DNA from: DASWIG01 sp965371445
GTDB lineage: Bacteria; Acidobacteriota; Thermoanaerobaculia; Multivoradales; J023
DNA: 64,000 nt
NCBI GenBank assembly: GCA_965371445.1
Contig: CBDUYN010000029.1
Span: forward strand, 1 to 64,000
Reading direction: 5' to 3'
The notes beneath the pieces were generated by a model. It was not told where the DNA came from, ran no database searches, and worked only from the letters and a program-made list of their open reading frames with translations. Below, piece by piece: positions 43,926 to 51,793 of this stretch. Position 1 is the stretch's first letter, and every line of letters begins with the position of its first letter. A program made the position numbers and the translations under genes.

Positions 43926-45476
43926 CTACTTTTCCTCGTCGCTCTTCAAATCGCCGATCAGCTTCTTGATCGGGATCGTCAGGATGAGGAAAGCGGCGCC
44001 CGAGACGATGACGATCGTGGCGACGGTGCCAAAAAGCTCCGGCAGCGGCATCGACTCGATCCGTCCCGCCACCAGCCCGGCGATCAGGTTGCCGAGCGCG
44101 GCACCCATGAACCAGGTCCCCATCATCTGCCCCACCAGGCGGTGCGGCGAGAGCTTCGTGACGCTGGAGAGCCCGACCGGCGAGAGGCACAGCTCCCCGC
44201 AGGTGTGCAGGAAGTAGGTCACGATGAGCCAGTTGGGGCTGACGCCGGTCATGCCGGTGGTGCCCTCGCCAGCGGCGACCGCCGCACGGAGCTCCTCCGG
44301 GACGTAGGTCGAGCCCCAGGCCATGACCAGGAACCCGGCGCCCAGGATCACCAGGCCCGCTCCGAACTTGAAGGGGATCGACGGCTCGAGCTTGCCGAGG
44401 GCCACCCACAGCCAGCCGAAGACCGGAGCCAAGAGGATGATGAAGAGCGGATTGACCGATTGGAGCCAACTCGTCGGGGCTTCGTAGCCCATGACCACGC
44501 GGTCCGTGTAGCGCTCGGCGAAGAGGTTCATCGACGAGCCTGCCTGCTCGAAGCCCGACCAGAAGAGGGCGGCGCCCACGAAGAGCAGGAAGATCACGAA
44601 GACCCGTTTTTTCTCCTGTGCCGTGAGCTTGACGAACGCCAGGATGGAGCCGAAGTAGAGGACTGCCAGGATGCTAATGGCATAGCCGAGTGCTTGGGCC
44701 ACGTTCTCGATGGTCAAGCCGAGCTTGTCCCTCAAGCCGTAGAGGACGAAGCAGGTGACGACGACGGCGCCGATCCCGGCCCAGAGCTTCGTCCAGTTGC
44801 CCCTGCGGACGGCCTCGTCGTCGTCTTTCAAGGTGCCGGCGGTACCGAGGAACTTCTGGCCGTACTTGTACTGGATCAGGCCCAGCAGCATACCGAAGCC
44901 CGCGGTGCTGAAGCCCAGGTGCCAGTCGACCTCCTCGCCGAGGTAGCCGCACAGCAGTGGTCCGACCAGCGCGCCGATGTTGATCCCCATGTAGAAGATC
45001 GAAAAACCCGCGTCGCGCCGCGCTCCCTTATCGGGATAGAGGTCGCCGACGATCGAGCTGACGTTGGGCTTCAGGAGCCCGGTGCCGAGGACGATCAGGA
45101 TGAGCCCGGTGTAGAACGACGGCTTCGACACGGCGTCCATGCCCGGGACGATCGGCAGCGCCATGGTGAAGTGCCCCGCGGCGATCAGGCAGCCGCCAAG
45201 AAAGACGGCCTTCTGTTGGCCGAGGAGTCGGTCGGCCACCCAGCCCCCGGGCAACGCCATGAAGTAGACGCCGGCGGTGTAAAGGCCGTAGATCGCCGCC
45301 GCCCGGCCGTCGGTCATGCCGAAGCCGCCGGTCCGGATCGCGTCGACCATGAAGAGTACCAGGATGGCCCGCATGCCGTAGTAGCTGAGGCGCTCCCAGA
45401 GCTCGGTGAAAAACAAGGTCGACAGCCCCCGCGGGTGGCCGAACCATTCCTGCTGCGAAGCGCTCGTCTCGCTCAT
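43926..45476 (-). CDS. Proton-dependent oligopeptide (POT/PTR2) transporter
   Basis: A 516-residue MFS protein with about 14 helices. The POT signature E-x-x-E-R in TELWERLSYYGMRAILVLF is intact, as are GGWVADRLLGQQKAVFLGG, GTGLLKPNVSSIVGDLY and the second family pattern FSIFYMGINIGALVGPLLCGYLGE. It imports di- and tripeptides with protons. GGAGG precedes the ATG. The substrate range is not readable from sequence. Confidence 0.95.
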   Translation of the reverse strand: MSETSASQQEWFGHPRGLSTLFFTELWERLSYYGMRAILVLFMVDAIRTGGFGMTDGRAAAIYGLYTAGVYFMALPGGWVADRLLGQQKAVFLGGCLIAAGHFTMALPIVPGMDAVSKPSFYTGLILIVLGTGLLKPNVSSIVGDLYPDKGARRDAGFSIFYMGINIGALVGPLLCGYLGEEVDWHLGFSTAGFGMLLGLIQYKYGQKFLGTAGTLKDDDEAVRRGNWTKLWAGIGAVVVTCFVLYGLRDKLGLTIENVAQALGYAISILAVLYFGSILAFVKLTAQEKKRVFVIFLLFVGAALFWSGFEQAGSSMNLFAERYTDRVVMGYEAPTSWLQSVNPLFIILLAPVFGWLWVALGKLEPSIPFKFGAGLVILGAGFLVMAWGSTYVPEELRAAVAAGEGTTGMTGVSPNWLIVTYFLHTCGELCLSPVGLSSVTKLSPHRLVGQMMGTWFMGAALGNLIAGLVAGRIESMPLPELFGTVATIVIVSGAAFLILTIPIKKLIGDLKSDEEK

Positions 45477-45641
45477 CGATTCCTCCAGTCGTTAAGGCCG
45501 AAGCCGACTACCGGGCCGCCGGCCGCTGGCGCAAGGATAGGAGATTTGACCACACGCCGCAAGCCGGCCGTCGGGCCAAGGACTACGATCGGAGTCGCTT
45601 CTCGCGAGAAGCGTGCCTACCTAGGAGGGGAAAGGGAGGAA

Positions 45642-45718
<77 letters not shown>

Positions 45719-46077
45719 TAAGCCGTCCGCGCGCAGCGGCGCGAACGGGACGGGAAGGATACTCCGCGCTGCCGCGTGGGTCAAGCAAGATCTTCGAGGC
45801 TTTTCTCCCAGGTGGTGTCATCCTGTCCCTCAGGGAGGACGGTCGCGGCCTCCGGTGGGACGGTGAGGACGCCCCGGGACGGTCCGTCGGGCGCCGTGGC
45901 ATGGTGTCGTGAGGGGCGTTTCGGCCCGTCTGCGTGCCGTCCGGTCTCTCGTCCGGCGTCTTATGAGGTAGGGTCGCTCGCCGTAGGTCAGGGTCTGGCG
46001 CGGGATTTGCTTTGGGCTCTGTCATGGAAGGAGCCGGAACCCCGGAACCGCGCGTCACCCCAGGAAGGAGATCCAAC
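45719..46077. other. Intergenic region with divergent tRNA-Pro / VWFA-gene upstream sequences
   Basis: No gene is visible. It contains the predicted tRNA-Pro promoter and, at its right end, the GGAAGGAG ribosome-binding site of the VWFA protein gene. A minus-strand open frame through this region has no coding character. Confidence 0.5.
45756..45784 (-). promoter_or_regulatory. Predicted promoter of tRNA-Pro
   Basis: On the minus strand TTGACC (45784-45779) and TATCCT (45761-45756) are 17 bases apart, about 38 bases upstream of the tRNA 5' end. Confidence 0.5.
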
Positions 46078-47193
46078 ATGCGCCCCAGAATCGCTCTTGC
46101 ATCCGTCGCTCTGTTGCTCGTTACGGCCGTCCCCTGGACCGCCTTTGCCGCCGACCAGGAGCCCAAGGCCGAGTTTGGCGACCTCGTCGAAGTCTCGGAA
46201 GTGCTCCTCGATGTCCTGGTCACGGACCGGAAGGGGCAGGTCATCGTCGGCCTCGGCCCGGAAGATTTCCTCGTCCGCGAAGGCAAGCGCGAGGTGCCGT
46301 TGACCGGAGCGAGCTTCTACTCGAACCGCTTCGAGCTGCGCGACGACGATCCGTCGAGGGTCAAGAAACCGGCCGCCAACGAGGTCCCGGCGGACCGCTA
46401 CTTCATCTTTTTTTTTCACGACCAGCTGCGCCGCTCGGGCTCGGCCAATCAGCTCGTGCGCCGGCAGCTCGACGCGAGCCGTCAGACGCGGCGTTGGATC
46501 CAGCAGGAAATGCTGCCCGGCGACTGGGTGGCGATCGCGAGCTACGACTTCAAGCTGAAGGTCCACCAGGACTTCACGCGCCACCGTGAGCTCCTGCTGC
46601 GCGCCGTCGACTTCGCCGCCCAGGGCAAGGACCCGCAAAACGTCTGGGGCTCACGGCGGCCCGTGACGCCGGAAGGCCAGCCGACGCTCTTGAGGAACCT
46701 CCCGGAGGGCAAGGCCCTGCGCGACGAGACGACCAAGATGTACGACGGCTTTCGCCTCCTCGCCGACGCCACCCGCGACATCGTCGGACGCAAGAACATC
46801 GTCTTTTTCTCGACCGGCTTCGGCCGCATCGACACGCCCATCGCCCGCGCCGGAGCGCTTCCCGACGACCGCTACTTCCCGAAGATGCGCGAGAGCTTGA
46901 ACGACAACAACGTCGCGGTCTACTCCGTCGACCTGACGCCGATCGGCTGGGACTCGGCGCAGTCGAGCTTCCTGACGCATCTCTCGGTCGAGACCGGCGG
47001 CGAGTACTACGGCACCTTCACCAACTTCATCACGCCGCTGCGCCAGATCGCCGACGAGTCGAACGGCTACTACCTCTTGAGCTACCAGGCGGAGCATCCG
47101 GCGGGCGAGACCGGTTACCGCGAGGTCACCGTCGAGGTCCGCAACCCCGACTTCAAGGTCAAGGCCCGCCGCGGCTACCGCTTCGGCTCCTAG
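46078..47193 (+). CDS. Secreted VWFA-related protein (TIGR03436 type)
   Basis: 371 residues with a signal peptide (MRPRIALASVALLLVTAVP to FAADQ). The conserved N-terminal module VLLDVLVTDRKGQ, LGPEDFLVREG is the hallmark of the Acidobacteria VWFA family TIGR03436. A von Willebrand A-like fold follows, with GDWVAIASYD and NIVFFSTGFG. The end, YYLLSYQAEHP to VKARRGYRF, is also standard. Function is unknown; adhesion or complex assembly outside the cell is usual for VWFA. GGAAGGAG precedes the ATG. A run of nine T (46408-46416) encodes FFF in FIFFFHD. Confidence 0.9.
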   Translation: MRPRIALASVALLLVTAVPWTAFAADQEPKAEFGDLVEVSEVLLDVLVTDRKGQVIVGLGPEDFLVREGKREVPLTGASFYSNRFELRDDDPSRVKKPAANEVPADRYFIFFFHDQLRRSGSANQLVRRQLDASRQTRRWIQQEMLPGDWVAIASYDFKLKVHQDFTRHRELLLRAVDFAAQGKDPQNVWGSRRPVTPEGQPTLLRNLPEGKALRDETTKMYDGFRLLADATRDIVGRKNIVFFSTGFGRIDTPIARAGALPDDRYFPKMRESLNDNNVAVYSVDLTPIGWDSAQSSFLTHLSVETGGEYYGTFTNFITPLRQIADESNGYYLLSYQAEHPAGETGYREVTVEVRNPDFKVKARRGYRFGS

Positions 47194-47221
47194 CCTCGTC
47201 TCCAGGGTGGTTTTCGGCTTT

Positions 47222-47241
47222 CGCCCCCGGTCCAGGGGGCG
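47222..47241 (+). terminator. Stem-loop after the VWFA gene
   Basis: CGCCCCC-GGTCCA-GGGGGCG is a perfect 7-bp stem with a 6-base loop, 28 bases after the stop codon. Only a weak T-rich tail (TTCGTGT) follows, so termination may be partial or Rho-assisted. Confidence 0.45.
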
Positions 47242-47307
47242 TTCGTGTGCTAGGATTCTGGCGTCAAGATTCCCACCTCTACAAGTCCCAATCCCGTGGA
47301 AAGGACC

Positions 47308-49086
47308 ATGAAAGAACGTAACCCCTTCACCCTCGGCGTCTGGGTGTTTCTGGCGCTTGTCCTCGGCACCTTGCCGGCGGCCGGCGACGACGTCGCCCGG
47401 GTGCCGGTGGAGAGCTTCGAGCTCTCGAACGGCATGCGATTCCTCGCCGTCACGCGGCCCGAGCTGGTCACTGTCTCCGCCGGCTGGGTGGCCCACGTGG
47501 GCTCGTCGAACGAGCGCCCGGGGATCACCGGCCTCAGCCACTTTTTTGAGCACATGATGTTCAAGGGAACCCACACGATCGGCACCCGGGACATCAAGGC
47601 GGACCTTGAGATCATCGCCAAGCAGGAAGAGCTCCAGGAAAAGATCCGCGCCGAGCACGCCCGCCAGCGCGAGCGCTGGCGCCTGGGCGAGATCGACGAC
47701 CCCTTTAAGGACGAGAACCGCACACCCGAGCTCGTCGAGCTCGAACGGCAGTTCCAGGAGCTCGTCGAGAAGCACCGCGATCTCCTCGTCAAGGACGAGT
47801 TCGACAAGATCTATACGCTTGAGGGCGCCTCGGGCATGAACGCCTTCACCACCGAGGACCTGACGGGCTACTTCGTCACCGTGCCGTCGAACAAGCTGGA
47901 GCTGTGGTTCTGGATGGAGTCCGACCGGCTCTTAAACCCCGTCTTCCGGGAGTTCTACTCCGAGCGCGACGTGGTCTACGAGGAACGGCGGCTGCGCCTG
48001 GAGTCGACGCCGACGGGCGAGTTCGACGAGCAGTTCAACGCGATGTTCTGGCAGTCGCACCCCTACAGCTGGTCGGTGGTGGGCTGGCCGTCGGACCTGG
48101 AGTCTTATACCAAGGCCCAGGCCGACGAGTACTACGCGACCTACTACGCGTCCAACAACCTCACCGGAGTGCTGGTGGGCAACTTCGACCTCGGCGAGGC
48201 CAAGGCTCTGGCCGAGCGCTACTTCGGCCGGCTGGAGCGGGGCAAGACGGAGCCCTCCGACGTGATCACGATGGAGATGGAGCAAAAAGCCGAGAAGCGC
48301 CTGCGGGCCGAGTGCGACTGCCAGCCGCAGGTCGAGGTGCGCTACCACACGGTCCCCTTCCGGCATAAGGACTCCTACGCCCTCGACGTCCTGGCGGGGT
48401 TGATGCGGGGCCGCAGCGGCCGCCTCTACAAGAAGATGATCCTCGGCGACGAGATCGCCAGCCGTGCGGGCTCCGGGCAGAGGTCGATGAAGTGGGACGG
48501 CTACTACTTCTTCTTCGGAGAGACCAAGGGCGAGTCCACACCCGAGCAGCTCGCGGCCTCCTGGTACGGGGAGCTTGAGCGCATCCGCGAAGAGCCGATC
48601 CCCGAAGACGAGCTCCAGAAGGTCAAGAACCAGATCGCCGCGTCGGCCTTCCGGCGCCTCGAGAGCTCCATGGGCCTGCTCGTCCAGCTCATCTTCTACG
48701 ACGGCCTGGGGGATTGGACCTACCTGAACAACTGGGCCGAGAAGACCCTGGAGGTGAGCGCCGAGGACGTCCAGCGCGTCGCCGGGACCTACTTCAAGCC
48801 CGAGAACCGAGCCGTGGCTCTCTACCACCGCAAGGCCGGCACCCAGGCCGAGGAGCTGCCGCCGGAGCTCGCCGAGCTTCCCGACCAGATGCGCCAGATG
48901 GTCCAGATGCAGCTCAAGCAGGTCCGCCAGATCGAGGATCCGGCGCAGATCGAGAAGCTCCTCGAACAGATGGAAGGTCAGAAAGCGAACGCGCCGCCAC
49001 AGCTCCAGAAGGTGATGCCGCTCATGGAGCGGGCGTTCCAGGAGCGCCTCGAGGAGCTCAAGGCCAAAGAGGGAGGTGAAGGATGA
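47308..49086 (+). CDS. M16 zinc metallopeptidase, catalytic subunit
   Basis: 592 residues with a signal peptide (FTLGVWVFLALVLGTLPAAG). The inverted zinc motif HFFEH is at 78-82, and the downstream Glu lies in LWFWMESDRLL. Between them is an unusual charged helical insertion of about 70 residues (from IIAKQEELQEKI to LLVKDEFDKIY). The C-terminal 80 residues are a Gln/Met/Glu-rich helical tail (LPDQMRQMVQMQLKQV). ATG 47308 follows AAAGGA; an in-frame GTG lies at 47296. The stop overlaps the next start (ATGA), and the next gene is the non-catalytic M16 partner. Confidence 0.93.
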   Translation: MKERNPFTLGVWVFLALVLGTLPAAGDDVARVPVESFELSNGMRFLAVTRPELVTVSAGWVAHVGSSNERPGITGLSHFFEHMMFKGTHTIGTRDIKADLEIIAKQEELQEKIRAEHARQRERWRLGEIDDPFKDENRTPELVELERQFQELVEKHRDLLVKDEFDKIYTLEGASGMNAFTTEDLTGYFVTVPSNKLELWFWMESDRLLNPVFREFYSERDVVYEERRLRLESTPTGEFDEQFNAMFWQSHPYSWSVVGWPSDLESYTKAQADEYYATYYASNNLTGVLVGNFDLGEAKALAERYFGRLERGKTEPSDVITMEMEQKAEKRLRAECDCQPQVEVRYHTVPFRHKDSYALDVLAGLMRGRSGRLYKKMILGDEIASRAGSGQRSMKWDGYYFFFGETKGESTPEQLAASWYGELERIREEPIPEDELQKVKNQIAASAFRRLESSMGLLVQLIFYDGLGDWTYLNNWAEKTLEVSAEDVQRVAGTYFKPENRAVALYHRKAGTQAEELPPELAELPDQMRQMVQMQLKQVRQIEDPAQIEKLLEQMEGQKANAPPQLQKVMPLMERAFQERLEELKAKEGGEG

Positions 49087-50585
49087 GACGACCTGCAAAT
49101 TGTTTGGTGGCGACGCTTCTGGCCGTCGCGCTTCCCGCCCTCGCCGCGGCCCAGGGCAGGGCGAAGATCCCGCCGCGTCCGGAGGAGCTCACCTTCGGCG
49201 AGCTCAAGTTCGACGTACCGCCGGGCGAAGGCTATCGGCACACCCTCAAGAACGGCGTACCGGTCTACGTGGCTGAGGACCACGCTCTGCCGCTGGTCAA
49301 CGTCGCGATCACTCTGCGCGGCGGCGACTTCCTCGATCCTGCCGACAAGGTCGGCCTCGCCACGCTGACGGCGTCGATGGTGCGCCGGGGCAGTACGGCG
49401 GGGCTTTCGGCCGAGGAATTCGACGAGAAGGTCGAGTTTCTCGCCGCCACCATGTCGGCCTTCGCACGGCCGACCGAGATCGGGGCGAGGTTCAACAGCA
49501 TCACCCCGGTGCTCGACGAGGCGATCGGCCTGTTTTTCGAGATGCTCCGCACCCCGGGCTTCCACGAGGAGCGCCTGGCGGTCGAGAAGGACAACTCCCT
49601 GGAGCGGATGAAGCAGCGCAACGACGACGCCCGCTCGATCCAGCGCCGCGAGTGGCGGTGGTTGACCTACGGTGAGGACTTCTACACCGGGCGTGAGATG
49701 ACACAAGCCCACCTCGAAGCGATCACCCGGCAGGACCTCGTCGATTTCCACGCCCGCTACTTCCGGCCGGAGAACATGGTCATCGCGGTTTCGGGCGACG
49801 TCCGGACCGACGAAATCCTCGCCCGCCTGGAAGCCGAGCTCGGCAAATGGGAAGGCGAGGGCGAAGAGGTCCCCTGGCCGCCACCGCTTTCCACCCACAA
49901 GCCCCAGCCCGGGCTCTACCACGTCGAGAAGGACATCCCGCAGGGCAAGGTCCTGATCGGCCACCAGACCCGGGTGTGGGACGATTGGGACGATCCGGAG
50001 CGTCCTGCGGTCGAGGTGATGAACTTCATCCTCGGCGGTAGCGGCTTCACGTCGCGCATCATGCAACGGGTCCGCTCCGACGAAGGCCTCGCCTATGGCG
50101 CGGGCTCCTCGTTCCAGCTCTCGAACTTCTATCCCGGGCTCTTCAGCATGGGCTTCGCCTCAAAGAACCCGACGGTGGCGCTCGCCGCCAAGATCTGTCT
50201 CGAGGAGATGAAGCGAATCCAGAAGGAGCCGGTGACGGCGGAGGAGCTGGAGCTGGCCAAGACGTCGCTCGTCGACACCTTCCCGCGGCGGTTCGAGTCG
50301 CCAGCGCAGATCGCCAGGACCTACGCCTCCGACGCCTACCTCGGCCGTTCCCACGAGTACTGGCAGAAGTGGCGGGACCGCATCCGTGCGGTCACCGTCG
50401 AGGACGTCCAGAAGATGGCGAAGAAGCACCTTCAAGGCGACCAGCTGGTCTTCTTCGTCGTCGGCAAGTGGGACGAGATCGCTCCGGGTGACGCCGAGGA
50501 AAGGGCGTCGATGGCGGACTTTTTCGGCGGTGAGGTCAAGCACCTGCCGCTGCGCGATCCGCTGACCCTGGAGCCGATGCCCTAG
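49083..50585 (+). CDS. M16 peptidase-like partner subunit (no zinc motif)
   Basis: 500 residues with a signal peptide (LVATLLAVALPALAAAQG). The M16 fold is clear (TLKNGVPVYVAEDHALPLVNVAITL; RYFRPENMVIAVSGDV), but where HxxEH should be it reads KVGLATLTASMV, so it cannot bind zinc. The R/Y pair of the second domain is kept in RSDEGLAYGAGSSF. This is the normal make-up of bacterial M16B heterodimers: the first gene cuts, this one binds substrate. It overlaps the first gene by 4 bases and the convergent nitrilase gene by 4 bases. Confidence 0.93.
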   Translation: MRRPANCLVATLLAVALPALAAAQGRAKIPPRPEELTFGELKFDVPPGEGYRHTLKNGVPVYVAEDHALPLVNVAITLRGGDFLDPADKVGLATLTASMVRRGSTAGLSAEEFDEKVEFLAATMSAFARPTEIGARFNSITPVLDEAIGLFFEMLRTPGFHEERLAVEKDNSLERMKQRNDDARSIQRREWRWLTYGEDFYTGREMTQAHLEAITRQDLVDFHARYFRPENMVIAVSGDVRTDEILARLEAELGKWEGEGEEVPWPPPLSTHKPQPGLYHVEKDIPQGKVLIGHQTRVWDDWDDPERPAVEVMNFILGGSGFTSRIMQRVRSDEGLAYGAGSSFQLSNFYPGLFSMGFASKNPTVALAAKICLEEMKRIQKEPVTAEELELAKTSLVDTFPRRFESPAQIARTYASDAYLGRSHEYWQKWRDRIRAVTVEDVQKMAKKHLQGDQLVFFVVGKWDEIAPGDAEERASMADFFGGEVKHLPLRDPLTLEPMP

Positions 50586-51586
50586 TAGCCCAGCTTCCCC
50601 TTGGCTTCGTCGATCGCCTCGCCGATCGCCTCGACCGAGAGCTTCTCCGCCCCGCGCCCGCCCGGGTAGTAGGAGCTCCGGTACATCGGATAGGTCTCGG
50701 AGCGCAGGTGGGCGAGCGTCTGGTGGCCGCGGCGGGTGCGCCTCTCGTGGCGAAGCGCGTCGACGTCGACGGGCGCGACGACGATCTTCTCACCCGGCCC
50801 GGGATCGGCCTGGGCGAGGATCCGGCCCTCGAAGTCGACCACCATCGAGCCGCCCGGCCAGGAAAAGGGCGGATAGTGGGCGAGGCTCGCTCCCTGGTTC
50901 GAGGCGACGACGTAGGCGACGTTCTCCAGCGCCCGGCAGCGGTTGACGACGGTCCACCAGTCCATCGGCGCCGTCGCCCCCCAGGGGTCCATGTAGGCCG
51001 AGACGCGGATCAGCACCTCGGCGCCGTTGGCGGTGAGCTGGCGAAGCGTCTCCGGGAAGAGCCAGTCGTAGCAGATCGCCACACCCAACCGGCCGATCGC
51101 CGTCTCCACCACCGGGTAGATCTCGTCCTCGTAGCCCGGGATGTCGTGCGGGCTCGCGTGGACCTCCCAGGGGATCCAGGTGTTGACCTTGCGGTAGCGC
51201 GCCAGGAGCCCCTCCGGGCCGATGAGGCAGGTGGTGTTGAAGACCACCTCGCCGTAGCGGTCGTCGCGTTCCAGAAACGTCCCCGTCTGGATGTAGATCC
51301 CGTGCTCGCGCGCTTTCTCGACGTAGCGCTCGGTGTGCTCGTTGGGGATCGGCACGGCGAGTCTTTCGTAGAGCTCGCGGGCCGTCGGGTAGACCGGCGC
51401 GGCGTGGGCGAATTCGGGGAAGACCACGAGCTTGACCGGCAGGAAGGGGCTGTAGCCGGTCACCGCCTGGTCGATCATCGAGAGCATGCGCTCGACGTGG
51501 CCGCCGATCTCGCTGCGCTCGGCAGGATTCGGGAAGTCGACCTGACAGGCCGCGGCGGCGTAGCGTAGATTTGTCTTCTCACTCAT
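50582..51586 (-). CDS. Carbon-nitrogen hydrolase (nitrilase superfamily)
   Basis: 334 residues. The Glu-Lys-Cys triad is visible: E in VVFPEFAHA, K in YRKVNTWIPWE, C in VAICYDWLFPETLR. AAGGAGG precedes the ATG at 51586; the open frame extends further upstream without family sequence. It hydrolyses an amide or nitrile; the branch (amidase, beta-ureidopropionase or N-carbamoylputrescine amidase) cannot be fixed. Cytosolic. Confidence 0.9.
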   Translation of the reverse strand: MSEKTNLRYAAAACQVDFPNPAERSEIGGHVERMLSMIDQAVTGYSPFLPVKLVVFPEFAHAAPVYPTARELYERLAVPIPNEHTERYVEKAREHGIYIQTGTFLERDDRYGEVVFNTTCLIGPEGLLARYRKVNTWIPWEVHASPHDIPGYEDEIYPVVETAIGRLGVAICYDWLFPETLRQLTANGAEVLIRVSAYMDPWGATAPMDWWTVVNRCRALENVAYVVASNQGASLAHYPPFSWPGGSMVVDFEGRILAQADPGPGEKIVVAPVDVDALRHERRTRRGHQTLAHLRSETYPMYRSSYYPGGRGAEKLSVEAIGEAIDEAKGKLGY

Positions 51587-51793
51587 GCTGAACCTCCTTG
51601 GCAAGCCGGGGGAGCATACCCGAATCCCCCTCGCCCCGATGAACTTTCCCGCCGACTGACCCTTGACGGATCCGGGCGGCTCAGACATCCTTGAAGGGCA
51701 AATTCTGTATTGTCGTGTCGCACCCCAACACCATCAGATTCGGACACCGTCACCCCCCCGCGCGCGGTGTCCGTGAGGAGAAGGATCGAAGCC

